DNA from: Vicinamibacteria bacterium
GTDB lineage: Bacteria > Acidobacteriota > Vicinamibacteria > Vicinamibacterales > UBA2999
DNA length: 21,695 nt
Direction of reading: 5' to 3'
NCBI GenBank assembly: GCA_025938035.1
Contig: JAICQE010000060.1
Coordinates: 1-21,695, forward strand
The translations under genes and the position numbers were made by a program. The notes below the pieces were generated by a model. It searched no databases. It was given only the letters and a program-made list of their open reading frames with translations, and had not been told where the DNA came from. Shown here one piece after another: positions 6,165 to 13,362 of this stretch. Each line of letters starts with the position of its first letter. Position 1 is the first letter of the stretch.

Positions 6165-8282
6165 TCAGACGAGCTTTTCGAGGCTGAACGGTAACCTGCG
6201 AATCCTCTTTCCCGTCGCCGCATAGATCGCGTTGCCAACCGCCGCGGCAATTGGCGGCGTCGTCAGTTCGCCCATCCCACCGGGTGCCGCCGTGCTCGGC
6301 ACGATGTGCACGTCAACGACGGGCATCTCGTGCATCCGCAGCGGTTCATACTGGTGGAAGTTCGACTCTGCCACGCGGCCCCGATCGATCGTGATGTTGC
6401 CGCGCAGCGCCGCGCTCAGGCCGTAGACCATCGCGCCCTGCGCCTGCTGGATGACGCCGGTCGGATTGATCACCCGCCCGCAATCGACGGCGCAGACGAC
6501 GCGATGCACGCGCACTTTCCCCTGCTCGATTGACACTTCGGCCACCTGCGCGTTGAAGCTGCCGAAGCCGGCAACGGCGGCGATGCCGCGGAAGCGCCCC
6601 TGCGGGAGCGGCGTCCCCCAGCGCGCTTTCTCGGCGGCGAGGTTCAGTACGCCAAGCAGGCGCGGCGACTTGGCGTAGAGACGCCGGCGAAGTTCGACCG
6701 GATCCTTCCGGCCGCGTGTCGCAAGCTCGTCCACGAAGCTCTCCGCGAAGAACGTGTTCTGCGACAGGCCGACCGATCGCCAGTAGCCGGTCGGAATCGG
6801 CAGCTTCGGGTCGTGGTATTCGACCTTCACGTTCGGGATGTCGTACTCGGCGATGCCTTCGACGCTCTCACGGGCGACGCCGTTGCGCAGCGCCATCCAG
6901 GTCGGACAGGCGATGCGGGCCGACCACGCAGAGGGCCAGCCGTCCGAATCGAGCGCGGCGATGAACCGCACGGCGGATGCCGGGCGATACAGGTCGTGCT
7001 GCAGTTCGTCGTCTCTGGAGTAGGTGAGTTTGACTGGCGACTTGACCGCCTTGGCGACCTCCACGGCCTCGGCGACGAACGCGCCGCCGCCGCGGCTGCC
7101 GTAGCTGCCGCCCATGTAGGTCGTGTGCACCTTGACCTGCTCGGGCCGAAGTCCCGACGCCTGGACGGCGGTGCTGTGTGCCTGGCCCGGAATCTGCGTG
7201 CCCGTCCAGATCTCGCAGATCCCATCCGCGATTCTGGCGACACACGCATGCGGCTCGAGCCGCGCATGCGCGAGATACGGCGCCTCGTAGAGCGCCTCGA
7301 TCGGCTGCCCGGCGGCCGCGAGCGCCTTGTCGAAGTCGCCGTGCTGTTCCGCCATGCCGCCGCCGGCCTTCGACGTCAGGCCGATCAGCGCCTCGCGGAT
7401 GCCAGCCGCCGTCAGCGTCGCGTTCGGCCCTTCATCCCACTCGATCTGCAGGGCCCGACGTCCCTCCATCGCCGCCCACGTATTCGACGCGACGACGGCG
7501 ATGCCCTGAGGAATCTCGACGACGTGCGTGACGCCGGGAACGGCCTTCGCCTTCGTTCCATCGAAGCGGGCGACCTTGCCGCCAAAGACGGCGCTGCGTG
7601 CAACGACGGCGTACAGCATTCCGGGCAGTCGCACGTCGATGCCGAACGTGGCCTTGCCGGTGACCTTCGCAGGCGTGTCGACGCGCTGCAGCGGCTTGCC
7701 AATCAGCTTGAACTGCGCCGGGTCCTTCATCGCGGCGTTCGCCGGCACCGGCAGTTTCGCGGCGGCTTCCGCCAGGCTGCCGTACGAAAGGCGCGCGTTC
7801 GTGGCGGTGTTGATGACGGCGCCGTTCTCCGTCCGGCACTGTGACTTGTCGATGCCCCAGCGCGCTGCCGCTGCCTGCATCAGCATGTCGCGCGCGGCCG
7901 CGCCGGTGCGGCGCATCGGATCGTAGGTCGTGCGAATCGCGAGGCTGCCGAACGTGCCCTGCAGCGCGCCGCCGTAGAGCGCGGCGTTGATCGGCGCGAA
8001 TTCGGTCCTGATGCGCGACCAGTCGCAGTCGAGCTCTTCGGCAAGAATCTGCGCGATGGAGGTTTCCGTTCCCTGGCCGTTGTCCGGCTTGTGAATGGTC
8101 AGCGTGACGAGGTCGTCCGTCCCAATGCGGATGAACGCGTGCGGAGTGATCGCCCCGCCGCCCGGCGGGCCGAACTGCGCGTCGAGGACCGCCTCGCCGG
8201 CGACGTCGGGGAAATAGACGCCAATCAGCAGGCCGCCGGTTGCCGCAGCGCTGGTTTTCAGAAACGCTCGACGCGTGCTCAT
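6165..8282 (-). CDS. Xanthine dehydrogenase-family Moco-binding subunit, IorB-like
   Basis: This 705-residue protein begins with a twin-arginine signal ([17 protein letters not shown]), so it is exported folded with its cofactor. It shows the duplicated aldehyde oxidase/xanthine dehydrogenase Moco domains: [20 protein letters not shown] (about residues 220-240), [18 protein letters not shown], and near the C-terminus [19 protein letters not shown], whose Glu is the likely catalytic base. The length and layout match the beta subunit of isoquinoline 1-oxidoreductase-type enzymes, which hydroxylate N-heterocycles or oxidise aldehydes using water. Its ATG overlaps the stop of the [2Fe-2S] subunit gene by ATGA. 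The substrate is unknown. No cytochrome electron acceptor or XdhC-type maturation gene is nearby. Confidence 0.9.
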   Translation of the reverse strand: MSTRRAFLKTSAAATGGLLIGVYFPDVAGEAVLDAQFGPPGGGAITPHAFIRIGTDDLVTLTIHKPDNGQGTETSIAQILAEELDCDWSRIRTEFAPINAALYGGALQGTFGSLAIRTTYDPMRRTGAAARDMLMQAAAARWGIDKSQCRTENGAVINTATNARLSYGSLAEAAAKLPVPANAAMKDPAQFKLIGKPLQRVDTPAKVTGKATFGIDVRLPGMLYAVVARSAVFGGKVARFDGTKAKAVPGVTHVVEIPQGIAVVASNTWAAMEGRRALQIEWDEGPNATLTAAGIREALIGLTSKAGGGMAEQHGDFDKALAAAGQPIEALYEAPYLAHARLEPHACVARIADGICEIWTGTQIPGQAHSTAVQASGLRPEQVKVHTTYMGGSYGSRGGGAFVAEAVEVAKAVKSPVKLTYSRDDELQHDLYRPASAVRFIAALDSDGWPSAWSARIACPTWMALRNGVARESVEGIAEYDIPNVKVEYHDPKLPIPTGYWRSVGLSQNTFFAESFVDELATRGRKDPVELRRRLYAKSPRLLGVLNLAAEKARWGTPLPQGRFRGIAAVAGFGSFNAQVAEVSIEQGKVRVHRVVCAVDCGRVINPTGVIQQAQGAMVYGLSAALRGNITIDRGRVAESNFHQYEPLRMHEMPVVDVHIVPSTAAPGGMGELTTPPIAAAVGNAIYAATGKRIRRLPFSLEKLV

Positions 8283-8749
8283 GACCGCCCTCCGGACAGC
8301 TCCACCGCGCGCTGCACCGCGGCGCGGACGGATTGATACGTGCCGCAGCGGCAGAGATTTCCGCGCATCGCCTCGTCGATGTCCGCATCGGTGGGCTTCG
8401 GTTTGCGGGCGAGAAGCGCGGCGGCGCTCATCACCTGCCCCGATTGGCAATAGCCGCACTGCGGCACGTCCTCTTCCATCCAGGCGCGCTGCACCGGATG
8501 CGTCCCGGTCGGCGAGAGCCCCTCGATCGTGACGACTCGCTTGCCGGCGACGCTCTTGACCGGCGTGGAACAGGAGCGCACCGGCTGACCGTCGAGATGA
8601 ACCGTGCATGCCCCGCACAGCGCCATCCCGCAGCCGAACTTCGTACCGGTCAGACCGATCACGTCGCGAAGCACCCAGAGCAGCGGCATTTCGGGGACGA
8701 CGTCAACGGTCTGCGACGTGCCGTTCAGCGTGAACGTGATGTTTGCCAT
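8279..8749 (-). CDS. (2Fe-2S)-binding subunit of molybdenum hydroxylase, IorA-like
   Basis: This 156-residue protein holds two [2Fe-2S] clusters. The plant-type cluster has Cys40, 45, 48 and 60 ([20 protein letters not shown]); the second has Cys98, 101, 133 and 135 (QCGYCQSGQ...NLCRCGTY). It passes electrons from the Moco subunit encoded next. The ATG at 8749 is chosen because it gives the normal family N-terminus ([10 protein letters not shown]) and has GGGGAG just upstream. The 3' end overlaps the IorB-like gene by 4 bp. Confidence 0.93.
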   Translation of the reverse strand: MANITFTLNGTSQTVDVVPEMPLLWVLRDVIGLTGTKFGCGMALCGACTVHLDGQPVRSCSTPVKSVAGKRVVTIEGLSPTGTHPVQRAWMEEDVPQCGYCQSGQVMSAAALLARKPKPTDADIDEAMRGNLCRCGTYQSVRAAVQRAVELSGGRS

Positions 8750-8760
8750 AACTCCCCAGA

Positions 8761-8832
8761 CGACCCACCGAGGCACTGAGGCACCGAGGATCGGAATGGT
8801 TTTCTCGGTGACCTCGGTGTCTCGGTGGGTCG
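8761..8832. repeat. Long 8-bp-period inverted repeat (CACCGAGG units)
   Basis: Two 29-bp arms (8761-8789 and 8804-8832) begin and end with CGACCCACCGAG and its complement, with CACTGAGG/CACCGAGG units inside and a 14-base loop. It lies between the WEGDT paralogue 2 gene and the IorA-like gene, which run in the same direction. It might terminate transcription between them or protect mRNA ends. Confidence 0.9.
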
Positions 8833-8837
8833 GATGT

Positions 8838-9635
8838 CTATTTGCCCAACAACAACGCGGAGTCTTTCTCGTTTTCCTCGCAGATGAACTCGATGAGCTC
8901 GGTGTCCGCCTGGAGGATGAACTCGCCGAAGATCGACCACGGCTTGGTGTACATCGTCCGGTCGTCGATCACCATTTCCATGTCCATGTGGCCGAAGTCG
9001 CGCCGCCTGAAGCGCTCCGTGATTTTCAGTGCGTTACTTGCCGGGTATCCCGCCTGGTCGAGCCAGGGCTTGCCGTTGAATCCGGCGGTTTCGGCAACGA
9101 AGGTATCGCCCTGCCAGCGGCCGACGGAAAATCCGTTCCACGCCGGCCAGTCCACTTCCGGCAGCGGACGGCCGTCGGTGAGAATCTGACGGAACGTGGT
9201 GCGCGATTCGTAGAGGATCGCCATGACCGGCGGCGTCTGGATGATCTTGAAGGGCGTCCGCAGCAGCGCGCGAACGGGCAGTCCCGTCGGCAGGCAGCGC
9301 GCGCTCGGGTCGTCCTTCGATTGCGTGGCGCGCCGCTCGGAGAAAATCCGCTTGCCTTCCGCCGAGAACGGAACCGTCTCGCCCTTCTTCACCGCCTGCG
9401 CCAGATCGAACACCGCCCGCGACGCCTGCCAGATGCCGGAGAGGTCCGGCTTGCCGTCCGCCGTCTTCGGGGCCGGCGCTGAGAGGTTCGGCGAACCGTC
9501 GGGCAGCCGTGGAATCCCTGGGGTTTTGTACCCGTGCCACTGCGCCGAAGTGATTGAGTAAGTCAAAAGGCAAAAGGCAAAGGGCAAAAGAATCTCTTGT
9601 GCCTTTTGCCTTTTGCCCTTTGACTGAGCGTTCAT
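8838..9635 (-). CDS. Secreted WEGDT-motif protein (paralogue 2) with repeat-derived signal peptide
   Basis: This 265-residue protein carries the family features ARCLPTG (Cys114), [25 protein letters not shown] (WQGDT at 174-178), YTKPW and EFICEEN (Cys252). The ATG at 9635 is chosen because it overlaps the upstream DUF6152 stop (ATGA) and begins a plausible signal peptide. That peptide has a basic n-region with KGKRQK, a hydrophobic [15 protein letters not shown] and cleavage near TSA. It is encoded by a palindromic 7-bp-period repeat (9562-9624). The mature N-terminus includes KPDLSGIWQ, a motif common in exported Acidobacteriota proteins. It lacks the RGG-rich linker of the other paralogues. 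Function is unknown. Confidence 0.8.
   Translation of the reverse strand: MNAQSKGKRQKAQEILLPFAFCLLTYSITSAQWHGYKTPGIPRLPDGSPNLSAPAPKTADGKPDLSGIWQASRAVFDLAQAVKKGETVPFSAEGKRIFSERRATQSKDDPSARCLPTGLPVRALLRTPFKIIQTPPVMAILYESRTTFRQILTDGRPLPEVDWPAWNGFSVGRWQGDTFVAETAGFNGKPWLDQAGYPASNALKITERFRRRDFGHMDMEMVIDDRTMYTKPWSIFGEFILQADTELIEFICEENEKDSALLLGK
9562..9624. repeat. 7-bp-period inverted repeat (CAAAAGG units) inside a coding region
   Basis: The 30-bp arms 9562-9591 and 9595-9624 consist of CAAAAGG/CAAAGGG units and their complements around a 3-base loop. Unlike the other elements, it is translated, as about residues 4-25 of the WEGDT paralogue 2 precursor. Confidence 0.9.
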
Positions 9636-10054
9636 CGCCGTCCCACCGTACAGTTCGGCGTTCCTGTGCCGCCAGGTCCGGACGTTCCCGCGAACACGCA
9701 GCGGCCGTCGGGCAGCTTGAAGGACAGGGCGTTGACGAGGTTCGAGCCGTCCCTCGCGCGCGAGCCGAGGATGGTCACGCGATCGCCGGCTTTGAGCGAT
9801 GTCGGCTTCCACCCCTCGCGATACAGGACGTTCGGGGCTCCGCCTTCAACCGCCCAGTTGACGACCTTCCCCGACTCGTCGGCGACGTCGATGTAGAAGT
9901 AGGCGTGAGGGTTCATCCACTCGACTTTCGTGATGGTGCCCTGGAGCGTGACCTGCTTCGTGGCGTCGTATTGGGCGGCAAATGAATGATGAGCGCTCAC
10001 TGCGGCAGGCGCGAGCGCGACGCAGAGAGCGCCGACAACGCTGAATCGTTTCAC
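9632..10054 (-). CDS. DUF6152 family secreted protein (copy 2)
   Basis: This 140-residue protein has a signal peptide (1-21, ending VSA), then HHSFAAQYD, the typical mature start of the family, followed by LQGTITKVEWMNPHAYFYIDV, WAVEGGAPNVLYREGW and LKAGDRVTI. A C-terminal extension contains two Cys (RCVFAG and PNCTVG) that copy 1 lacks. It overlaps the following WEGDT gene by ATGA and diverges from the MBL-fold gene across a 78-bp gap. Function is unknown; secretion and the repeated pairing suggest a periplasmic partner of the WEGDT protein. Confidence 0.87.
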   Translation of the reverse strand: MKRFSVVGALCVALAPAAVSAHHSFAAQYDATKQVTLQGTITKVEWMNPHAYFYIDVADESGKVVNWAVEGGAPNVLYREGWKPTSLKAGDRVTILGSRARDGSNLVNALSFKLPDGRCVFAGTSGPGGTGTPNCTVGRR

Positions 10055-10132
10055 GGAACCTCCTCCGCCGTCGGTCGGAAGAAACTATGGAGGTGGGTAC
10101 GGATGATGTCAAGGTGCGATATAAGGTGCGGC

Positions 10133-11014
10133 ATGTCACTGAAATTCGGCACTGTTTTCGTCCTGCTCATCCTTGTGACCACGTCGGCTATTGCCGGGCA
10201 GCCTCCTGCCCAGGGCCGGGGCGGGCGCGGCGGCGCAGGGCAGACAATCGAGAAGATCCGGCTGCTCAAGCCAAACCTCTACATGGTGACCGGCGGCGGC
10301 GCCAACACCCTTATTCGCGTCACGCCCGAAGGGCTGATCGTCGTCGATACCAAGAACCCGGGCGATGAAAACTTCAACCGCCTGATGGAAGAGATCCGGT
10401 CCGTGTCGAACCTGCCGGTCCGATACGTGATCAACACCCAGCACCACCCGGATCACGTCGGGACGAACCAGAAGTTCATCGACGCCGGGGAGACGGTGAT
10501 TGCGCTCGACGCGCTGAAGACGCATATGGCCAGCGATCCGCGGACGAAGGAGATCCCCGGCCTGCCGATGCAGACGTTCGCAAAGGAATACACGCTGAAG
10601 TTCGGCGGCGCCGAAGTGCGCCTCTATTCATTCGGACGTGGACATTCGGGCGGCGACACGATGGCGTATTTCCCCGACGCGAAGGTGGTGATGGTCAGCG
10701 ACCAGATGACCGACAACGCCCCGATCGTCGACTTCGCGAACGGCGGCAGCGCCGTGGGCTGGGCCCCGATCCTCGACGGCGTGCTGAAGCTCGATTTCGA
10801 GATGGCGATCCCGGGACGCGGCGAGCCGAAAACGCGCGCAGACGTCGAGGCGTACCGAACGAGGTTTGCCACCGTCGTGACGCGTGCGCGGGAAGCGATC
10901 AAGGCTGGCGCCACGCGGGAAACACTCGCGTCGCAGATGAAGACCGATGATCTCGGCTGGACCTTCAATCCACAGTTCTACGGTTCGCTCTATGACGAGC
11001 TCACGAAAAAGTAG
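10133..11014 (+). CDS. Exported metallo-beta-lactamase-fold hydrolase with altered metal ligands
   Basis: This 293-residue protein has a signal peptide (1-22) and a short RGGRGG-containing linker (about 28-36). The MBL fold follows: TPEGLIVVDTKNP, then INTQHHPDHVGTN at 101-112. The usual H-x-H-x-D-H motif is Q-H-H-P-D-H here, with Gln at the first ligand, as in the GOB group of B3 beta-lactamases. His171 (GRGHSGGD) and Asp190 (VSDQM) are kept, but the usual PGHG is PGRG (227-230). Activity is uncertain. The ATG at 10133 has AAGGTG just upstream and starts the signal peptide. The 3' end overlaps the next gene by 23 bp, which suggests one operon. Confidence 0.85.
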   Translation: MSLKFGTVFVLLILVTTSAIAGQPPAQGRGGRGGAGQTIEKIRLLKPNLYMVTGGGANTLIRVTPEGLIVVDTKNPGDENFNRLMEEIRSVSNLPVRYVINTQHHPDHVGTNQKFIDAGETVIALDALKTHMASDPRTKEIPGLPMQTFAKEYTLKFGGAEVRLYSFGRGHSGGDTMAYFPDAKVVMVSDQMTDNAPIVDFANGGSAVGWAPILDGVLKLDFEMAIPGRGEPKTRADVEAYRTRFATVVTRAREAIKAGATRETLASQMKTDDLGWTFNPQFYGSLYDELTKK

Positions 11015-11879
11015 CTTCCTCAGTGTTCTCACCGGTCTGTTGGTATTCGCGACCATCGTTCCGTCGCCATCCGCTGTCGCGCAGCAGCAGCAGCAGAATC
11101 CCGGCGCGCAGGCCGGCGCTCCTGACGGGCGCGGAGGGCGCGCCGCCGGGCCCGGACGCGGCCGCGGCCGCAACGCGGGGCCGCCGGCACCGGCGCCGCG
11201 GAACAAGGAAGGCCGCGCACTGTTGTCGGGTGCGACGCCGGCGGACAAGGGCATCTGGCTGCCAGGTCCGGTGATCCCCGATCCGCTCGGCCCTTCGAAG
11301 GAGCTGCCGTTCCAGCCGTGGGCGGGCGCACTCTTTGCCAACCGGCGCACGCATCAGCTCGAGCCGCACGCCCGCTGCAAGCCGTCGGGTGTTGCGCGTG
11401 TGTTCCTGACGCCGTACGGGGTCGAGATCACTGAACTGACGGAACTGAAGCGCGTTTACATCTTCGACATCGGCGGCCCGCACTCGTTCAGGACGATCTA
11501 CCTGGATGGCCGGGGACATCCGAAGAATGTGACCCCCACCTATTACGGCCATTCCATCGGCTGGTGGGAAGGCGACACGCTCGTCATCGACACCGTGGGG
11601 TTCAACGAGAGCTTCTGGCTCGATCGCGGAGGCCTGCCGAGCACCGAGCAGATGCGGACCGTCGAACGGTTGACGCGCACGAACATGACGACACTGCACT
11701 ACGAGTTGACCGTGGACGATCCGGGCGCGTATACGCGACCCTGGACCGGGCAGCTGAATCTGATCTGGGACAACGATACGGAGCTCTTCGAATACGTCTG
11801 TCAGGAGCAGAACTACGCCCATGAACTGATGGTGGGCCAGGGAACCAAAGTCGATCGCAGCAGCCCGATAATCCCGTAA
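10992..11879 (+). CDS. Secreted WEGDT-motif protein (paralogue 3)
   Basis: This 295-residue protein has a signal peptide (about 1-30, ending AVA) and a Gln run, followed by an Arg/Gly/Pro/Ala-rich linker (about 38-72). The domain has ARCKPSG (Cys129), YGVEI, RVYIFDIGGPHSFRTIYLDGR, GHSIGWWEGDTLVIDT (WEGDT at 192-196), DRGGLPSTEQMRTVERLTR, DDPGAYTRPW and EYVCQEQNYAHELM (Cys270). It is very close to the gene immediately downstream and so part of a tandem duplication. The ATG at 10992 lies inside the end of the MBL gene, so translation is probably coupled. Function is unknown. Confidence 0.82.
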   Translation: MTSSRKSSFLSVLTGLLVFATIVPSPSAVAQQQQQNPGAQAGAPDGRGGRAAGPGRGRGRNAGPPAPAPRNKEGRALLSGATPADKGIWLPGPVIPDPLGPSKELPFQPWAGALFANRRTHQLEPHARCKPSGVARVFLTPYGVEITELTELKRVYIFDIGGPHSFRTIYLDGRGHPKNVTPTYYGHSIGWWEGDTLVIDTVGFNESFWLDRGGLPSTEQMRTVERLTRTNMTTLHYELTVDDPGAYTRPWTGQLNLIWDNDTELFEYVCQEQNYAHELMVGQGTKVDRSSPIIP

Positions 11880-11899
11880 ATTGCGGTATCCTCTGCGCC

Positions 11900-12781
11900 A
11901 TGCAGAACCGCGCCCTGTTCTCTCTGGCGGCACTTGTGTTTCTGGCGCCGCTCTTTGCCGGCTCCCCGTACGCGCAGGCACCGCAGGGTCAAGCCCAGCA
12001 GACGCCACAGGCGCAGCAGCCGACTCCTAACCCGGGCGGTGCGCAGGCACCGGCCGGACGGGCGGGAGCGGCAGGCAGGGGAGGACGAGGAGGGCGCGCG
12101 CCGGCGCCGTCGAAGCCGGCCCCGCGGTTGGCCTCCGGTCGCGTCCAACTCAACGAAAAGGGTGTCTGGATTGGTGGCGGCGGGGTCGGTGGACGCGGCG
12201 ACAACGTTCCCTACCAGCCGTGGGCGCGCGCAGTTTCCGCTGACCGCCGGATCAACGAGCTCGAGCCGCACACACGCTGCAAGGCGTCAGGCTTTCAGCG
12301 TCAGTTCCTCACGCCCTACGGTGCGGAGATCGTCGAGATGCCGGAAATCCAGCGGGTGTTCATCTTCGACATCGGCGGCCCGCACACCTTCCGGACGATC
12401 TACACGGACGGCCGCGGTCATCCACGGAACCTGGAGCCAAGCTACTACGGCCATTCGATCGGCTGGTGGGAAGGCGACACGCTCGTGGTCGACACCGTCG
12501 GCTACAACGAAGGCTTCTGGATCGATCGCGGCGCGGCCCCGCATACCGATGCGCTGCACACCGTCGAGAGATTCACGCGCACCGAGTACGCCGCGATGCG
12601 CTACGAGCTGACGGTGGACGATCCCGGTGCATACACGAAGCCGTGGGGCGGGACGATGAACCTGCGCCTCGAAGCGAACACCGAGCTGTTCGAATACGTG
12701 TGCCAGCAGCAGAACTACGCACACGAACTGATGGTGGGCCAGTTCAAGAGCGTCGATCGCACGACGCTGCCGGTGCCCTGA
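11900..12781 (+). CDS. Secreted WEGDT-motif protein (paralogue 4)
   Basis: This 293-residue protein has a signal peptide (1-26, ending AQA), then a Gln/Pro/Gly/Arg-rich linker with GRGGRGGR (about 27-75). The domain parallels paralogue 3 almost position by position: TRCKASG (Cys127), YGAEI, RVFIFDIGGPHTFRTIYTDGR, GHSIGWWEGDTLVVDT (WEGDT at 190-194), DDPGAYTKPWGG and EYVCQQQNYAHELMVGQ (Cys268). It starts 20 bp after its neighbour. The linkers differ far more than the domains, as expected after duplication with constraint on the folded part only. No clear Shine-Dalgarno precedes it. Function is unknown. Confidence 0.83.
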   Translation: MQNRALFSLAALVFLAPLFAGSPYAQAPQGQAQQTPQAQQPTPNPGGAQAPAGRAGAAGRGGRGGRAPAPSKPAPRLASGRVQLNEKGVWIGGGGVGGRGDNVPYQPWARAVSADRRINELEPHTRCKASGFQRQFLTPYGAEIVEMPEIQRVFIFDIGGPHTFRTIYTDGRGHPRNLEPSYYGHSIGWWEGDTLVVDTVGYNEGFWIDRGAAPHTDALHTVERFTRTEYAAMRYELTVDDPGAYTKPWGGTMNLRLEANTELFEYVCQQQNYAHELMVGQFKSVDRTTLPVP

Positions 12782-12783
12782 TC

Positions 12784-12822
12784 GGTCCGTGGTCCTTAGT
12801 CCGGGACCGAGGACCACAGGTC
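12784..12822. repeat. GGTCC-type inverted repeat overlapping the GNAT gene end
   Basis: GGTCCGTGGTCCTTAGTCC (12784-12802) faces GACCGAGGACCACAGGTCC (12804-12822). It lies between convergent genes, so it may act as a terminator. It also supplies the stop codon (12796-12798) and the last codons (WSSVPD) of the acetyltransferase gene. Confidence 0.8.
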
Positions 12823-13362
12823 CTTATACCAGAGTAGTTGGATTTCCTCTGGAAGCTCCGGGTACGCCGCGCGATTCATCGCGCGCAGTTGACATCCCTG
12901 GCGCTCATAGAATCTGCATGCATGCACGTTGGTATTCTGCGTTTCGATCTTGAGCTGTCGGCAACCGTGCAGCCGCGCCCATGCCTCGACCTTGTGGAAC
13001 AGCGCAGAGCCAACCCCTTGGCGTCGAACGTCTGGCGCAACTCGAATGTCCCACAGGATTGCCAGGTCACGCCGCCCTTCCAGCAGCGTCAGCCCCGGTG
13101 TATCGAATGCGATGGTCGCCCCGCCGACAAGGCGGTTCGCGAACCGAGCCGTGAAGAGCGCCCACGGCGACAGATCGAACCGACGGGCCCACTGCAACGG
13201 CCCTTCGCCAGCGATCGCGTCGTAGTCCTTCTCATACGGCACTTCGAGGCGGCGCTCTGACGATTCGAAGCGACCCGAACCATCTTTGCGATTCGTCACG
13301 TCTAATACGCGATCGACTGTGAAGGTGATGGGAACCTGTGCGTACTCCGGGATGACTGCCAT
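12796..13362 (-). CDS. GNAT N-acetyltransferase, streptothricin acetyltransferase (SatA)-like
   Basis: This 188-residue protein has the GNAT acetyl-CoA motif RVAPDVRRQGVGSALF followed by KVEAWARLHGC. It then has KIETQNTNVHACRFYERQGC, a pattern I associate with SatA/Sat4-type enzymes (ETQDNN...ACKFY), and ends IQLLWYKDL. Such enzymes acetylate the beta-lysine of streptothricin, but many relatives have other amine substrates, so resistance is only a possibility. The ATG at 13362 is preferred: GAGGA lies four bases upstream (13367-13371), and the length then matches the family. Frame-open starts at 13389 and 13440 lack a suitable site. The C-terminal WSSVPD comes from a repeat. Confidence 0.83.
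   Translation of the reverse strand: MAVIPEYAQVPITFTVDRVLDVTNRKDGSGRFESSERRLEVPYEKDYDAIAGEGPLQWARRFDLSPWALFTARFANRLVGGATIAFDTPGLTLLEGRRDLAILWDIRVAPDVRRQGVGSALFHKVEAWARLHGCRQLKIETQNTNVHACRFYERQGCQLRAMNRAAYPELPEEIQLLWYKDLWSSVPD

Noticed and set aside
6813..7844. A 343-codon + strand open frame
   Set aside because: It is antisense to the IorB-like gene. Its composition and lack of motifs mark it as a shadow.
9636..9812. Longer N-terminus for WEGDT paralogue 2 starting at 9812
   Set aside because: It would overlap the DUF6152 gene by about 180 bp and add Arg-rich antisense-like residues before the signal peptide. The ATGA overlap at 9635 is far more likely.
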